The position numbers and the translations under genes were made by a program. A stretch of DNA of 64,000 bases from Rhabditoides inermis. Its lineage: Eukaryota > Nematoda > Chromadorea > Rhabditida > Rhabditidae. Numbering within the stretch: the first letter of the stretch is position 1; the number at the start of each line of letters is the position of its first letter. The notes beneath the pieces were generated by a model that saw nothing but the letters and a program-made list of their open reading frames with translations, was not told the origin of the DNA and did no database searches. The stretch covers positions 266,501 to 330,500 of the forward strand of contig CAWZYM010000147.1 of the NCBI GenBank assembly GCA_963966185.1. The letters are read 5' to 3'. Below are positions 44,788 through 57,875 of this stretch, in pieces.

Positions 44788-47700
44788 GTGCGGGGGAGGA
44801 GGAAGAGGAAAACACAATAATAATAAAACATTTGTATGTAGTGTGATCGAGCGTGAGAAAATCTGATTATCAGGGGTCTTTAACCGAAAATATTTAGGAA
44901 ACCAAGATTGAAAACATGAAAAACTATGCAAAATAGCAGTTGCCGTGACAAAAAGCAATGCAGATGTGAAAATGTTACTGGAACCAGTTACAGAGAAGAG
45001 TGAACTATTAGGAAGCATGTAGTAATCTTTGTTGTTGTTGAGGAGTGACAAACAAATTGCGCGTTGCTCTCACCGAAAAAAAATCAAACACTGCCAATTT
45101 CGAAATCGAGCAAGAAGAGACAAGCCGTACGGAGAAAATGAGGGAGTTCCGGTCTACACTTAGAAGAAGAGAAATCGAGTGTGGGAATTGCAAACGTAAT
45201 CCGAAACTTTTGCGAGCAAAACACAGAACACAATACTAAATCTGCCTTCAGGTACCAAGTGAACGACGGAGTGTGGAGAACGACGCCCAGCTTCCTTCTG
45301 ACCACCACCCAGGCTCCGCCCCCTACGAAGAGGACTCGCGCGCCATCGTGGGTTCATGAGAAAGAGAGAGAGAGAGGCCACGCCCGCTGGGGCCACGCCC
45401 ACTGATCTCTAATCACTAATGCTTCGAAAAGCACTCACTCATTATCACTAATAAATAACAATACACGGGACGAATGTCATGTGAGGGTAATATCACTCAC
45501 ATACTTACTTACAATGCTAACAATCTCATTCCAAACGAAATTACCGAAGCATATATGTATACGCTCATTATTTTGCTTACTCTGCTAGTATTTACATCGC
45601 AGTATGTTTGTGTTATTTCTATATTTAAATCGTTCATTGCATCCCAAACATTTTCCATATGCGAGCGAACACAAACACGGAAGACGCGAAAAATTATATT
45701 ATATGCACGGTTTTGTTTTGTTTACTTTTCATACACGAGTTTTCAATATATAAATATACTACATGTAATTATAAGATATGATGAGAACAACGATGAACAC
45801 TACATGTGGTTTCTCGAACAGCCAACCAGATACATATCATAACAATAGTACGAGATGAGTAAGGCTTCGGTGGCTAAGAATCGTGAATCTAAAGAATCGC
45901 GAAATGTGTTGTCGATTACAGGGTGAGGGCATTTATTTGTTTTGCTGCTTATCGTCGCAAGTGTGAAGAATATGACGAAGGTGCATGCAAATAGAACTCA
46001 ATACAGCCAGACTGGAGAATCGACTCACGAGAATAGGGAGAAAGTAGACAACACGAACTAATAGTCAATCATCTACTTATTCAAATCCAGCCACTTTACC
46101 GAACAAATGACCATAAGCGAAGCACTGTTACATATCTTATTTATGAAAATTAACACGATGAGGTCCATAGCATTTTTTTTCGAAATGTGTTTTTTTAAAT
46201 CAAACTATGTAATAACTATGGGCATGAGAATGATGATTGGAAGTTAGAAGTAGGGTTAGGCAGGCCACATTCGGTCGATAAATTCTCAGTACTCAAATAA
46301 CGAATGCAATTATTAGATTTCGCGATTTATGCGATAATTATTCGGATTTCATTCATATTCGGTTAGTGGTGCCTAACTCCTATCTCTAGTAAGAATACGC
46401 TTGCACTCTTCATCTCTTTGAAACACAAAACACGGTCTCTTCTCATCAATGCATTAGGGCCTCAAGGGGCACTTTGCAAGAGTAGACCGAGGACTTCCAA
46501 TGAGAGGATAACAGGCGTGCTTTTTCGTGAAAAGAATACTTGAGGATGCGCCTAGTTGGAAATGAGAGGAGATATGCCCTCCCTCTTTCCCTCCCACCCA
46601 CCTTTTCTCTCATAGATGGAGATGTCTGCCATATAAAGTGGCTTTTAGGTAATGGCACACACACATGACATGGGATCTCATTTCCCAGTCGCCGGGTGCA
46701 CAATGTACGCTGTAGACATGTATTGTGTGATGGTGTTAGCTAACATTTGCGAACATTAAAAAAAATCAGTTACCATTTAGATAACAAGTCACGCCGAAAC
46801 GGGAAATTGAAAAGAGTTTCTAGAACTGATATAACATATATAAATGTTTTTTTAACTTATATTGCTTCGTGAGAGTAAAACTGTCGAACTCATAAACTTG
46901 TAACTAATCGTTGAAATACAACGTTCCTATTTTTGACGACTCTGAGAGTATACTAATGCACAGTTTCAGCGAAAAGGAAATTGTATGCGTGCACCTTTAT
47001 AACTTGCAATTATGAGCTTTCGAAAAGTGCAAAAATGTCACAAACGCTGCAAATGACATTGTGAGCGGTTTTTTTTTTGAATTATTCGCGGTAAGTACCT
47101 ATATTTCATTGAGTTCAGAGAACGATCACGATGAACTCACTTTTTCACATGTTTAACGACTCTGATTGACACACAACAGTTTTTTATCAAATACCTGTGC
47201 ACGTTACCGTTTGAAGACTGCATTCAGTTTAGGCATCTCTCACAAACTAACTATAACCCTAATATCTACATAATACAACTAACCAAATCAGTCATCCTCA
47301 ATTCAATCAACCCATTTCAGTTGCCATAACCCATTACAGTATCATCACTCGGGCTCCCGTACAACCACTGCTCATCTACCGCAATGGGCGGACGCGATTC
47401 TTCGATCGCTCACTCACCACACCCTCTCCCATCTTTGCCGCGGCATTGACGTTTCCGACGGCAAGACGACGTCTTCTCACGACGTCGACAGAAGCTCCGG
47501 TGACGTCGATGACGACAATCCCGCCGCCGCCTCCCACCGACGCGGAGATTCTGAAGATCGGACTTACGTTGGATAATAACGCCGACTTCGAGGACGTGAC
47601 TATCGAAGGGGCGGCGACGACAGTGACTGTTCCAACACAGCAGGAGAATAGTGCAGAGCTGCAGGCTGTCAACACAGTGGACGAGACTCCGACCACCATC

Positions 47701-50700
47701 ACTCGCGCTCCTACTACTAGGACATCCCGGACGCGACCGGTGTTCACCCGAAGATCCACGACTGCCAGAACAACCAAAACTTCTCGAACTACAACTTCTA
47801 TTGCTAGCTCTACAACAGTGAGACCGTCGACTCGCAGCCGGCGTCCGTTCACCAGGAAGCCTTCACCAGTGACTGTGGTGCCAGATGTGACGACTCGGAA
47901 GGTGTCTGGTCCGGTGTGGCGGCGAGGGGGGGTGGTGTGGGCGGAGTCCACCACTAGCAGGCCATTCACACCGACGATGGGAAGGAGACGACAGTGGCTG
48001 ATCAGCAGGCAGCCCGAGTGGCAGAAGAAGACCACACTCGAACCCGTCACTTTCCGGAGACAGCTCAGGGACCTGCGGTGTGCATTTTTTTGTTTTTATT
48101 TTTCTGTTCATATATTCAGTTCTCTCTAACAGACAATTCAGTTTCAGTTTCTAACCATACAACATATCCAAAATAGTTTTACGAAATACAAATAGCGGGG
48201 GTGGAGTGATGTTTGGTTGTAGTGTGGCGACGACGGAGCGACCTGCTGCACCCGCCCAGCCCCAGCCAGCTTTCAAGGTACGTCTTAGAATGGATTATTT
48301 ATACGTGATTATGAATGGCATTGTAGTGGAAGGAGGTAGGAGAGAAGCGTCACCTTTGGGGTGTCGCCTGCCAGTGGAATAGTACAGCTACGGTTCGGAA
48401 GCGTACATTCATTTCTTATACTCATCAATAATTCACGAATACCAATTTACTTATTTCCATTTCAGCCCGACCCGCTGCCGCTGGCCCCTCAGCCTGCGGC
48501 CGCCTTCATTCCGCAGCAGACAACACACAAGCCCACCAATGTGCAGGTCGGTGTGATCGGGGCACTTATACTCACTTATTAGGATTTAACAGTTTATTCG
48601 CGGTTGTGACATGCACACAAATCACAAATCAAACAACGTGATAGTACAACGTGATAGTACTTATTATCTATTTGGCAAATCCACTCAGTCTTATTACAAA
48701 CTCGGTTGCCTCACTGATGTAGTACTGTTTTGTACATATTTATTATTATGATCGTTAACCTACTGTCGATTATCGTTTCAGGCAGTCGTGTTCTTTATAA
48801 TCTGTTTGACTTATTCCGTTACACATCTAAATATGGAATTGCGTTGTAGTGGGTGCAACCGGTGTCCCGCTTCGAATATGCTCGTTTGGTGAAGCTGCAG
48901 AAGTTGGAGAGGGAGAGGGAGATGGGAGGAGGGAAGGCTCAGGCTACGCAGACGCAGTCGCAGCCTGTCCTCTCTCACACACAGTCCGCGCAGGCACCCG
49001 CACAGGTCGGAGATGTGGTGGATAGTCGTGATTGGTGTGCTGTCTGTCGTCGTTTTCCCGTCTTCTGAATCATTCGTTTTGTCCACTCGTTTCCGTCGTC
49101 TGTTCGTTGAGGAGAGAAAAGAAACTATTGTGTATGTGGTCAACTATGACAACTGTCCGTCGCTGCTCATTGGTTTTGTCCGTCATTACCGTCGTTGTTC
49201 TGTTAGGATCGTGTTTCGTCTGTCTGTTTCTAAGTTCAGGCGTTCGTATCTCGTAAATGTGATGGAGTGTGTTTCTAGATTAAAGAAGTTGTGTTGTGTT
49301 GTATGAGATCGAAAAAAGGCCGAGTGAATATGGAGGAGATCAGGAGATTCTGAAGGAGAGACCGGACCAGAATGGAGGAAAGACAAGAAGACATCACTCT
49401 ATCTTCTGCGTTCATTCGTTGTCCAGTTTTGCGTCCAATACCATCATTCTTTGCGCGTTTTTTTTACCTTAGCATTTGGTTGTTATTTTGTTCATGTAGC
49501 GTATGAAACTCGCCATAGTACTCGTACTCGTAATTTGTAATAATCATACTAGTAATATTCGTAATACGTGTACTCGTAATACTTTTGTAATACTCGTCTT
49601 TGTAAAGGGATAGATTTTTTCAACAAAATGTTGTGTTCTGATACTATCATCTCGTATACGTTAGTCGTTATGTCTATGGGTCTATCATAACTTTACAACA
49701 CTTGTGCTGTCTCAAAAAAAGAAATCGCTCACTTTTTATTTTCAGGATGAGCAGATGCCGCAGAGACAGCAATCACGCGACAGACAACACAACTGGCAGG
49801 TACGTTCCATAACCAAACAAGCGATACGTTGCATTGCCGCCACATAATCGGACTTGGACTGAATAAGCAATAGATATTTGTCCAGATCGTTTCACATCGA
49901 TCACAAAAAATTGAGAAAGAAAGTGACAGTGAGGTATACAAACACGATCTAGGCCCCGACTGCCCAGCATCCCGTCTTTGCCACTACTGCGAGGCCATTC
50001 GTGAGGACAACTGCCGAGCCGGGTGAGTAGACATTACTTGATTACTGATTATGTTTGTAAACTACATTTTTAACAATGTAAAACGTGAAATGGAGTCATA
50101 CAAAACAATCGGCTGCAGGCATGACGGCCGTTCCGAAGCCAGTTGTGATCGCGCATCCCGAGTACAGACACCACGGACCCACATTCAACTGCAGGGTACT
50201 CAACCCACTGGAGGTACGCGAGGGGTTGGCATTGTATTATATGTTCTATGTGATCACGTTAAAGATACAGGGGCCTATTCAATTTCCTCTGCCCGCTTAT
50301 CGGCCCTTTGCCTATGGCATATGCGCATATGTGAGAGAGTGCAAGAAAACACGCGAAGAGAAGAGATCCCAGAGTGGCGGGAATTAGAAAATATGGGTTC
50401 AGCGATCTGCTGATCGATCATGATCACCGCGCGCGCGTAAAAGTTTTGTTCACCATTTGTTTGAATAACCGTTTCGCATAAACGATTAAAAATCGTCAGA
50501 AATAGGGAGTGGCTAGCGCAGTGGATGTGCGCGCAGCTATCAAGCGGAAGGTGGGGTTCAGTCCTCTCGGCGGCCAATGATGTACCGCTAGTCACGGCGG
50601 AGTGACGACCATCCTCACAACTTTCTTGAGCCTCTAGTCAGAAGTCTGTGACGTCATCTGATCCAAATTCATTGCATTCATCGATGGACCCCTTGTAAGC

Positions 50701-51198
50701 AGCTAGCGACTTGTACTCGAGAGCCTTAGGTCAGTCCCCTTATTGGCTAGGTCGACGGTTGTATAACTTGAATCTGCTAATAAACAAACTTTTTAAATAG
50801 GCCCCTGTGTCTTTAAATATGTATTATGTAGTTATACAAACATGTACATACGTTTCACTTATTCTTTTTATCAGCAATGGTACATTATGAGCAATTATGT
50901 ACTCGTCAGCACTGTTGATGTATGTAATAATCAAAAAAACATTAATCAATCAATAATCCGTTCTTCTTGTCAGGACGCGCATGCTTCTCCCCGCCACGAC
51001 GCCACCTGTGAGATGAGTATGCCCGGATTCTCGGCCGACGGAAGCTGTCGGTGCTTGTATGAGGTACGGTAGTTCATTTGGGGCGCAGTTATCTTACATT
51101 GTTATCATTGGGTCACATTTCAGGTGGCGGCTCGTGACGAGTACGGATGCGCCACTGGATTCACCTACTCTTGCCAGCACTTGTTCAAGAGGAACTAA
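40554..51198 (+). CDS. Thr/Pro-rich mucin-like secreted protein with Cys-containing C-terminus
   Basis: Fourteen phase-consistent exons: 40554-40650, 40805-40881, 41051-41140, 44533-44582, 45252-45347, 47340-48077, 48233-48277, 48476-48546, 48850-49005, 49746-49799, 49953-50022, 50119-50213, 50974-51063, 51124-51198. A signal peptide (MKCFLLVSLLLAGVIC) is followed by an acidic N-terminal part, then a long Thr/Ser/Pro/Arg-rich region (TTRAPTT, TTRTSRT) likely to be O-glycosylated, Gln-rich exons, and a compact end with NCRVLNP, CEMSMPGFSADGSCRC, DEYGCATGF and TYSC. The last three exons look like a disulfide-bonded extracellular domain I do not recognise. A cuticle, mucus or pharyngeal-lining protein is plausible. 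An antisense receptor lies in intron 3. Exons 7-14 are copied downstream. The 45347 to 47340 splice is the least certain join, though the phase fits. Confidence 0.78.
40708..41035. repeat. (AG)n microsatellites in introns 1 and 2 of the Thr-rich gene
   Basis: GA runs at 40708-40770 and about 40942-41035 fill the first two introns, which are only about 155-170 bp long. The Arg/Glu ORFs across them are artefacts. Confidence 0.9.
41653..43935 (-). CDS. Srv/Srg-like chemosensory 7TM receptor nested in an intron
   Basis: A minus-strand serpentine receptor inside intron 3 (41141-44532) of the Thr-rich protein gene. From the start near 43935: FYGAPITNVASICITLLVLP with LYIYILCVIWKFRRYDKSLS (TM1), AFYCIQFTQ joined to GIFDICGVLVYHLL (TM2), and LMHGRIFG joined to VALISLHRFLSICQREC (TM3 with the arginine of the inner loop). 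Then MQSVLLLYCLVALIMSS (TM4), YSIGIIAHCSVTAFFCSFCY (TM5), NKMILLQQSALLIVFLAVTA (TM6), and RPYYSIVNISLAYVTPVMIL with a LLLDSNIVKYL end (TM7); stop 41653-41655. This order and the TM2/TM7 motifs resemble Srv/Srg receptors. The exact start and subfamily are uncertain. Confidence 0.7.
44727..44786. repeat. (AG)n microsatellite in intron 4
   Basis: GA run followed by a G-rich tail, in intron 4 of the Thr-rich protein gene. Confidence 0.85.
45348..47339. other. Long intron 5 of the Thr-rich gene, nothing nested seen
   Basis: 2-kb, AT-rich intron. ORFs here (45474-45842 on plus, 46446-46703 on minus) lack splice support or recognisable sequence. No transposon ends or RNA genes were found. Confidence 0.5.
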
Positions 51199-51682
51199 TA
51201 TATCACTCAATCAATACCAATCAATCAATCGATGATTATTTAGTATTCACTACTTCTTTACAACGACATAATAACTCATTGCTAGAACATTTTGCTAAAA
51301 ACCACATTATGTGTACCTGTATCTCATAATTGCTCAATTCGCGATGCTGTATATTCACACTGAATAAACTTTTATTATTATTTTACTCAGAGCAGCCGGC
51401 TGATAGATAGTATGCGATGCGATAAATTCATTCACTAGCAAGGGCACTCCACGTTCGTTCTATGATTACTTACTTACTTACTTTATTCCAAGAGAAAAGT
51501 GATATATCAATCAATGCCTATAATCTATCTATCGTCTATCTCCCGTTTTATAATACCATGCAAATAAATATATTTGCAAGTATGTATTTGATGTCGCATT
51601 TTGTGATTACTTTGCTCGCTTCTCGATGGATGTATAAGTATTTGCATTGAATAAAGGTAACAGGATTATCTTCTCCCCCTCC
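48126..51682. repeat. Unit 1 of a ~3.5-kb direct tandem duplication
   Basis: This 3,557-bp unit starts just upstream of exon 7 of the Thr-rich gene and ends after its 3' flank. The same sequence begins again at 51683. Differences between the units are few: one T in a T-run near 49460, two base changes near 49434-49445, one near 50822, and a 65-bp deletion in unit 2. Confidence 0.95.
50259..50816. mobile_element. TTAA-flanked element with tRNA-like core in the last long intron
   Basis: TTAA at 50259-50262 and 50813-50816 brackets a 550-bp element in intron 12 of the Thr-rich gene. The 17-bp inverted repeats (AGATACAGGGGCCTATT at the left; AGACACAGGGGCCTATT at the right, read inward) differ at one base. 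Near 50510-50576 is a tRNA-like stretch: A-box arm TGGCTAGCGCAGTGG and B-box-like GGTTCAGTCCTC. There is no transposase ORF. It is duplicated with the surrounding unit at 53750-54307. Confidence 0.8.
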
Positions 51683-51789
51683 CTAACAGACAATTCAGTT
51701 TCAGTTTCTAACCATACAACATATCCAAAATAGTTTTACGAAATACAAATAGCGGGGGTGGAGTGATGTTTGGTTGTAGTGTGGCGACG

Positions 51790-54689
51790 ACGGAGCGACC
51801 TGCTGCACCCGCCCAGCCCCAGCCAGCTTTCAAGGTACGTCTTAGAATGGATTATTTATACGTGATTATGAATGGCATTGTAGTGGAAGGAGGTAGGAGA
51901 GAAGCGTCACCTTTGGGGTGTCGCCTGCCAGTGGAATAGTACAGCTACGGTTCGGAAGCGTACATTCATTTCTTATACTCATCAATAATTCACGAATACC
52001 AATTTACTTATTTCCATTTCAGCCCGACCCGCTGCCGCTGGCCCCTCAGCCTGCGGCCGCCTTCATTCCGCAGCAGACAACACACAAGCCCACCAATGTG
52101 CAGGTCGGTGTGATCGGGGCACTTATACTCACTTATTAGGATTTAACAGTTTATTCGCGGTTGTGACATGCACACAAATCACAAATCAAACAACGTGATA
52201 GTACAACGTGATAGTACTTATTATCTATTTGGCAAATCCACTCAGTCTTATTACAAACTCGGTTGCCTCACTGATGTAGTACTGTTTTGTACATATTTAT
52301 TATTATGATCGTTAACCTACTGTCGATTATCGTTTCAGGCAGTCGTGTTCTTTATAATCTGTTTGACTTATTCCGTTACACATCTAAATATGGAATTGCG
52401 TTGTAGTGGGTGCAACCGGTGTCCCGCTTCGAATATGCTCGTTTGGTGAAGCTGCAGAAGTTGGAGAGGGAGAGGGAGATGGGAGGAGGGAAGGCTCAGG
52501 CTACGCAGACGCAGTCGCAGCCTGTCCTCTCTCACACACAGTCCGCGCAGGCACCCGCACAGGTCGGAGATGTGGTGGATAGTCGTGATTGGTGTGCTGT
52601 CTGTCGTCGTTTTCCCGTCTTCTGAATCATTCGTTTTGTCCACTCGTTTCCGTCGTCTGTTCGTTGAGGAGAGAAAAGAAACTATTGTGTATGTGGTCAA
52701 CTATGACAACTGTCCGTCGCTGCTCATTGGTTTTGTCCGTCATTACCGTCGTTGTTCTGTTAGGATCGTGTTTCGTCTGTCTGTTTCTAAGTTCAGGCGT
52801 TCGTATCTCGTAAATGTGATGGAGTGTGTTTCTAGATTAAAGAAGTTGTGTTGTGTTGTATGAGATCGAAAAAAGGCCGAGTGAATATGGAGGAGATCAG
52901 GAGATTCTGAAGGAGAGACCGGACCAGAATGGAGGAAAGACAAGAAGACATCACTCTATCTTCTGCGTTCATTCGTTGTCCAGTTTTGCGTCAAATACCG
53001 TCATTCTTTGCGCGTTTTTTTACCTTAGCATTTGGTTGTTATTTTGTTCATGTAGCGTATGAAACTCGCCATAGTACTCGTACTCGTAATTTGTAATAAT
53101 CATACTAGTAATATTCGTAATACGTGTACTCGTAATACTTTTGTAATACTCGTCTTTGTAAAGGGATAGATTTTTTCAACAAAATGTTGTGTTCTGATAC
53201 TATCATCTCGTATACGTTAGTCGTTATGTCTATGGGTCTATCATAACTTTACAACACTTGTGCTGTCTCAAAAAAAGAAATCGCTCACTTTTTATTTTCA
53301 GGATGAGCAGATGCCGCAGAGACAGCAATCACGCGACAGACAACACAACTGGCAGGTACGTTCCATAACCAAACAAGCGATACGTTGCATTGCCGCCACA
53401 TAATCGGACTTGGACTGAATAAGCAATAGATATTTGTCCAGATCGTTTCACATCGATCACAAAAAATTGAGAAAGAAAGTGACAGTGAGGTATACAAACA
53501 CGATCTAGGCCCCGTGAGTAGACATTACTTGATTACTGATTATGTTTGTAAACTACATTTTTAACAATGTAAAACGTGAAATGGAGTCATACAAAACAAT
53601 CGGCTGCAGGCATGACGGCCGTTCCGAAGCCAGTTGTGATCGCGCATCCCGAGTACAGACACCACGGACCCACATTCAACTGCAGGGTACTCAACCCACT
53701 GGAGGTACGCGAGGGGTTGGCATTGTATTATATGTTCTATGTGATCACGTTAAAGATACAGGGGCCTATTCAATTTCCTCTGCCCGCTTATCGGCCCTTT
53801 GCCTATGGCATATGCGCATATGTGAGAGAGTGCAAGAAAACACGCGAAGAGAAGAGATCCCAGAGTGGCGGGAATTAGAAAATATGGGTTCAGCGATCTG
53901 CTGATCGATCATGATCACCGCGCGCGCGTAAAAGTTTTGTTCACCATTTGTTTGAATAACCGTTTCGCATAAACGATTAAAAATCGTCAGAAATAGGGAG
54001 TGGCTAGCGCAGTGGATGTGCGCGCAGCTATCAAGCGGAAGGTGGGGTTCAGTCCTCTCGGCGGCCAATGATGTACCGCTAGTCACGGCGGAGTGACGAC
54101 CATCCTCACAACTTTCTTGAGCCTCTAGTCAGAAGTCTGTGACGTCATCTGATCCAAATTCATTGCATTCATCGATGGACCCCTTGTAAGCAGCTAGCGA
54201 CTTGTACTCGAGAGCCTTAGGTCAGTCCCCTTATTGGCTAGGTCGACGGTTGTATAACTTGAATCTGCTAATAAACAAACTTTTTAAATAGGCCCCTGTG
54301 TCTTTAAATATGTACTATGTAGTTATACAAACATGTACATACGTTTCACTTATTCTTTTTATCAGCAATGGTACATTATGAGCAATTATGTACTCGTCAG
54401 CACTGTTGATGTATGTAATAATCAAAAAAACATTAATCAATCAATAATCCGTTCTTCTTGTCAGGACGCGCATGCTTCTCCCCGCCACGACGCCACCTGT
54501 GAGATGAGTATGCCCGGATTCTCGGCCGACGGAAGCTGTCGGTGCTTGTATGAGGTACGGTAGTTCATTTGGGGCGCAGTTATCTTACATTGTTATCATT
54601 GGGTCACATTTCAGGTGGCGGCTCGTGACGAGTACGGATGCGCCACTGGATTCACCTACTCTTGCCAGCACTTGTTCAAGAGGAACTAA
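51790..54689 (+). pseudogene. Duplicated exons 7-14 of the Thr-rich gene, exon 11 deleted
   Basis: Copies of exons 7-10 and 12-14 are intact in sequence and splice sites, ending at the stop 54687-54689. Exons 1-6, including the signal peptide, are missing. In place of exon 11 only GCCCC remains before the GTGAGT donor. Skipping exon 11 would put exon 12 out of frame (phase 0 into an exon needing phase 1, giving an early stop), and using the 5-nt remnant also shifts the frame. So this copy cannot encode the normal C-terminus. It could still serve as an alternative 3' end or be untranscribed. Confidence 0.8.
53750..54307. mobile_element. Copy of the tRNA-like TTAA element inside unit 2
   Basis: Same element as at 50259-50816, with both TTAA flanks and inverted repeats, carried along by the tandem duplication rather than by a separate insertion. 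Confidence 0.8.
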
Positions 54690-56873
54690 TATATCACTCA
54701 ATCAATACCAATCAATCAATCGATGATTATTTAGTATTCACTACTTCTTTACAACGACATAATAACTCATTGCTAGAACATTTTGCTAAAAACCACATTA
54801 TGTGTACCTGTATCTCATAATTGCTCAATTCGCGATGCTGTATATTCACACTGAATAAACTTTTATTATTATTTTACTCAGAGCAGCCGGCTGATAGATA
54901 GTATGCGATGCGATAAATTCATTCACTAGCAAGGGCACTCCACGTTCGTTCTATGATTACTTACTTACTTACTTTATTCCAAGAGAAAAGTGATATATCA
55001 ATCAATGCCTATAATCTATCTATCGTCTATCTCCCGTTTTATAATACCATGCAAATAAATATATTTGCAAGTATGTATTTGATGTCGCATTTTGTGATTA
55101 CTTTGCTCGCTTCTCGATGGATGTATAAGTATTTGCATTGAATAAAGGTAACAGGATTATCTTCTCCCCCTCCCCCCCCTCTCACAGTAGTAATGGTTTG
55201 AGCGATTCAAACTATAAACGTTGCATCGTCTGGAATGCAGCTCTTCTTTTCGTTCCATTCTTCTCTCTCACTTTCTTCTTCCATCTCATTTCATCTGCAA
55301 GTTTGCAGAAGAATCTTTGTCACTTATCACTTTTTTCACTGCCCGATTGAGTCATAACTTCAGGAGAATGGTGGCGCTTTTGAAATAACATTGATGCACA
55401 AATCCACCGATGAGTTAGTCATTGGTATACAATACATGTCATACAAACAAACAATCAGCAAGAGAACAAAGTAATATGACTTCTATGTAAAAACTGTTTC
55501 ATCTGCATTGTTTCACGTATAACAGACAGAACACTATGTAGACTATACAATGAACCACCAAAAAGAAAGCATAATGTGTTTATCTATTCAAATAACTACA
55601 GACATTCTTTTCTGGAAGATTGACTCACTCGTTTTTTTCAGCAAAAACAACTTATTCCCTTTGCATTATGTTCAACTCGTGTTATTTAGTAAGTATATGC
55701 CATACTTTCCGTTTTTCATGATATTTACGTATTTCCACATTTTTTTTCTGTGTGTTCTGCACAATTAATCAATCCAGACAGACAGACACAGACGCGCTAT
55801 TGAATTAGGTGATATATTCATAAGAGGAGTCCAAATCAGATACTCAACCTTGTGAGATATGTGACCAGTCTTCTATGACTCATTATAGAAGATGTGAAGC
55901 AGAAAGAATAAGCCATTATGACTGATTAAATTATACGGCAGACTACTAATATTAGCATTATTCTATTCATGTCTAGAGTCTAGATTTTTAAAGCACACTC
56001 TCATTCGTTCATTTTCTTTCAAAAAAGGTTCTTTCTAGGCATGATCCTACATTATTCAATATTGAAATGTGTCTATTCTCTTTCTCTTTATGTCGGTTTG
56101 TGCGGTGTAAATGTGCGGTGTAACTTGGTAGAGATGCATTGATCACACTTTTTTGCAAGTGTTCTCACGCACACGGTCTGGTATTTGATCAAAGAAGCGC
56201 ATTTTTCTTTTCATTTGTTTAGTCCCTGCGCATCGTGGGAAAAGAGAAGCGAGAATACCGCTGGGTTCCTTTTTTATATTTGATTTTGCTATCGTAACCA
56301 TGCATTTTTGCATTTATTTAAGGTACATACGTCTCTGAGTGTTAATCTAAGTGGATCACTAGTGCTCGAATAGCGCAAATCACATATTACAAGGAAGGGA
56401 TAGGGAAAAGTAGTAATGTGCGAAAAGGATAATCCGGAAACCAAATGGTTATATTGGGCGTAAGAGACTTCCTTTTGTGAGCGTATCTTAATCGCAAAAA
56501 CTGTGAGACATGATAATGACAATTCGATTGTGAGTGAAACCCCGCAAACTGCTTGGTTTCATGGACTTGTCTAGCACCATCGCATTCAGTTTGAAAATTG
56601 AAAACATAAAATATTTCCAAAACTGCAGCTTGCAAGAGCCGTTATCTGGCAAAGAATACGGAGCCGGAATGCTATTATGAGTTCTCTCCGTTTTCCGATT
56701 CTCTCTCCCTCTCTCCCTCTCTCCCTCTCAACCTATTCTTTCTGCGATAGTCTCGCATACGAAATGCGATTTCTTTTTCATTTTCATCTCTCATCTCTTT
56801 CGCTCTTCTATTTGTTATGCTCGCACACTTATTGCTCTATTAGCTCCGGGAATCATATTAATCTCGCTCACTT

Positions 56874-56906
<33 letters not shown>

Positions 56907-57828
56907 ATCTCTCTCTCTCTTTCGGAATATCATTTTTTATCTTACCCTTCTCTATCTCTATCTACTATCTCTTCCAAGAAGTCTACAGGTGGCGAAGACT
57001 TCTTGCAAAAGACTCTTCTATTTGCAGTATAATGTTTAGGATCAGGTGTACTTACCATAAATGCTGCTATACAACGATGTTATTCAAAAAAATCAGTTGT
57101 GAATTCTATAAAATCGTGTGCTCGTCTCTTCAATGTCAGCCTACTGTTATCTGTTAGAATCTACAAACAGTAAATAACAAGATATTATGGCTGCGAAAAG
57201 CCGATCTAGCGACTTTTCGCAAATGCTGTGATTTGCATAACGAGTTTTCAGTGTTTACAAAACACAACGAGGCATTATGATTTTAGAAAGACGGATCTTT
57301 CTTCCCCCCCCCCCCCCTCTCTCTCTCTCTCCTATCGTACGTGGCACACGTCGTTAAAAATGCGCGCATTGTGGAGAGGATTGATAAAATCCGTCTGACG
57401 TCTCCGCCAAAAAATGCGAGTGTCCAATCAAACATCCCTTGTCTATCGCCATGGCACAATGCTAATACATTCAAAATCTTTTTTTTCCTGCGCGAACATA
57501 CCTCTGTGGATGTCTACGATCTAACATCACTTTTACATGCCACTGTTTTTAGAGTTCTTCATAGGCATTCTTTAGAGATGATTCATTGCATTGTCTCTTC
57601 CATTCAGCCCTCCGGACGCTATGAAACCAGATACGTAGGCGTCAGCACCTCGTTGGAGAGAGAGGGAGAGAGAGAGGGAGAGGGAGAGAGAGGGGGGGAG
57701 TCCAAAAAGTTGCATCTGCGTCCTCCAAGACGATTGAATCTCATTTGAGAATGGAGGAGAGTCACGCGCGCACCTCCCTCTACGCACTTTGGAAGAGGTG
57801 GAGAAGGAGCAGGGAGAAGAAAGGAGGA

Positions 57829-57875
57829 GGAGAAGGAGGAGGAGGAGGAGGAGGAGGAGGAGGAGGAGGAGGAAA
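57829..57875. repeat. (GGA)n microsatellite
   Basis: GAG/GGA trinucleotide run of about 47 bp with flanking AAGGAGAAGG sequence; translated as poly-Arg/Glu or poly-Ser in spurious ORFs. Confidence 0.9.

Larger units (their letters stand above)
51683..55173. repeat. Unit 2 of the tandem duplication (65-bp deletion)
   Basis: Direct copy of 48126-51682. The offset is 3,557 bp at the start, 3,556 after the T-run and 3,491 after the 65-bp deletion that removes nearly all of exon 11. The junction sequence CTTCTCCCCCTCC at the end of unit 1 also ends unit 2. Confidence 0.95.

Noticed and set aside
47446..48129. An independent gene starting within the Thr-rich ORF
   Set aside because: There is no good start codon context, and the exon joins in phase with 45252-45347 upstream and 48233-48277 downstream.
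50275..50595. ORFs inside the intron at 50051-50595 and their copies at 53542-54086
   Set aside because: They lie mostly within the TTAA-flanked element and antisense to well-supported exons; identity between copies is due to the tandem duplication, not to selection.
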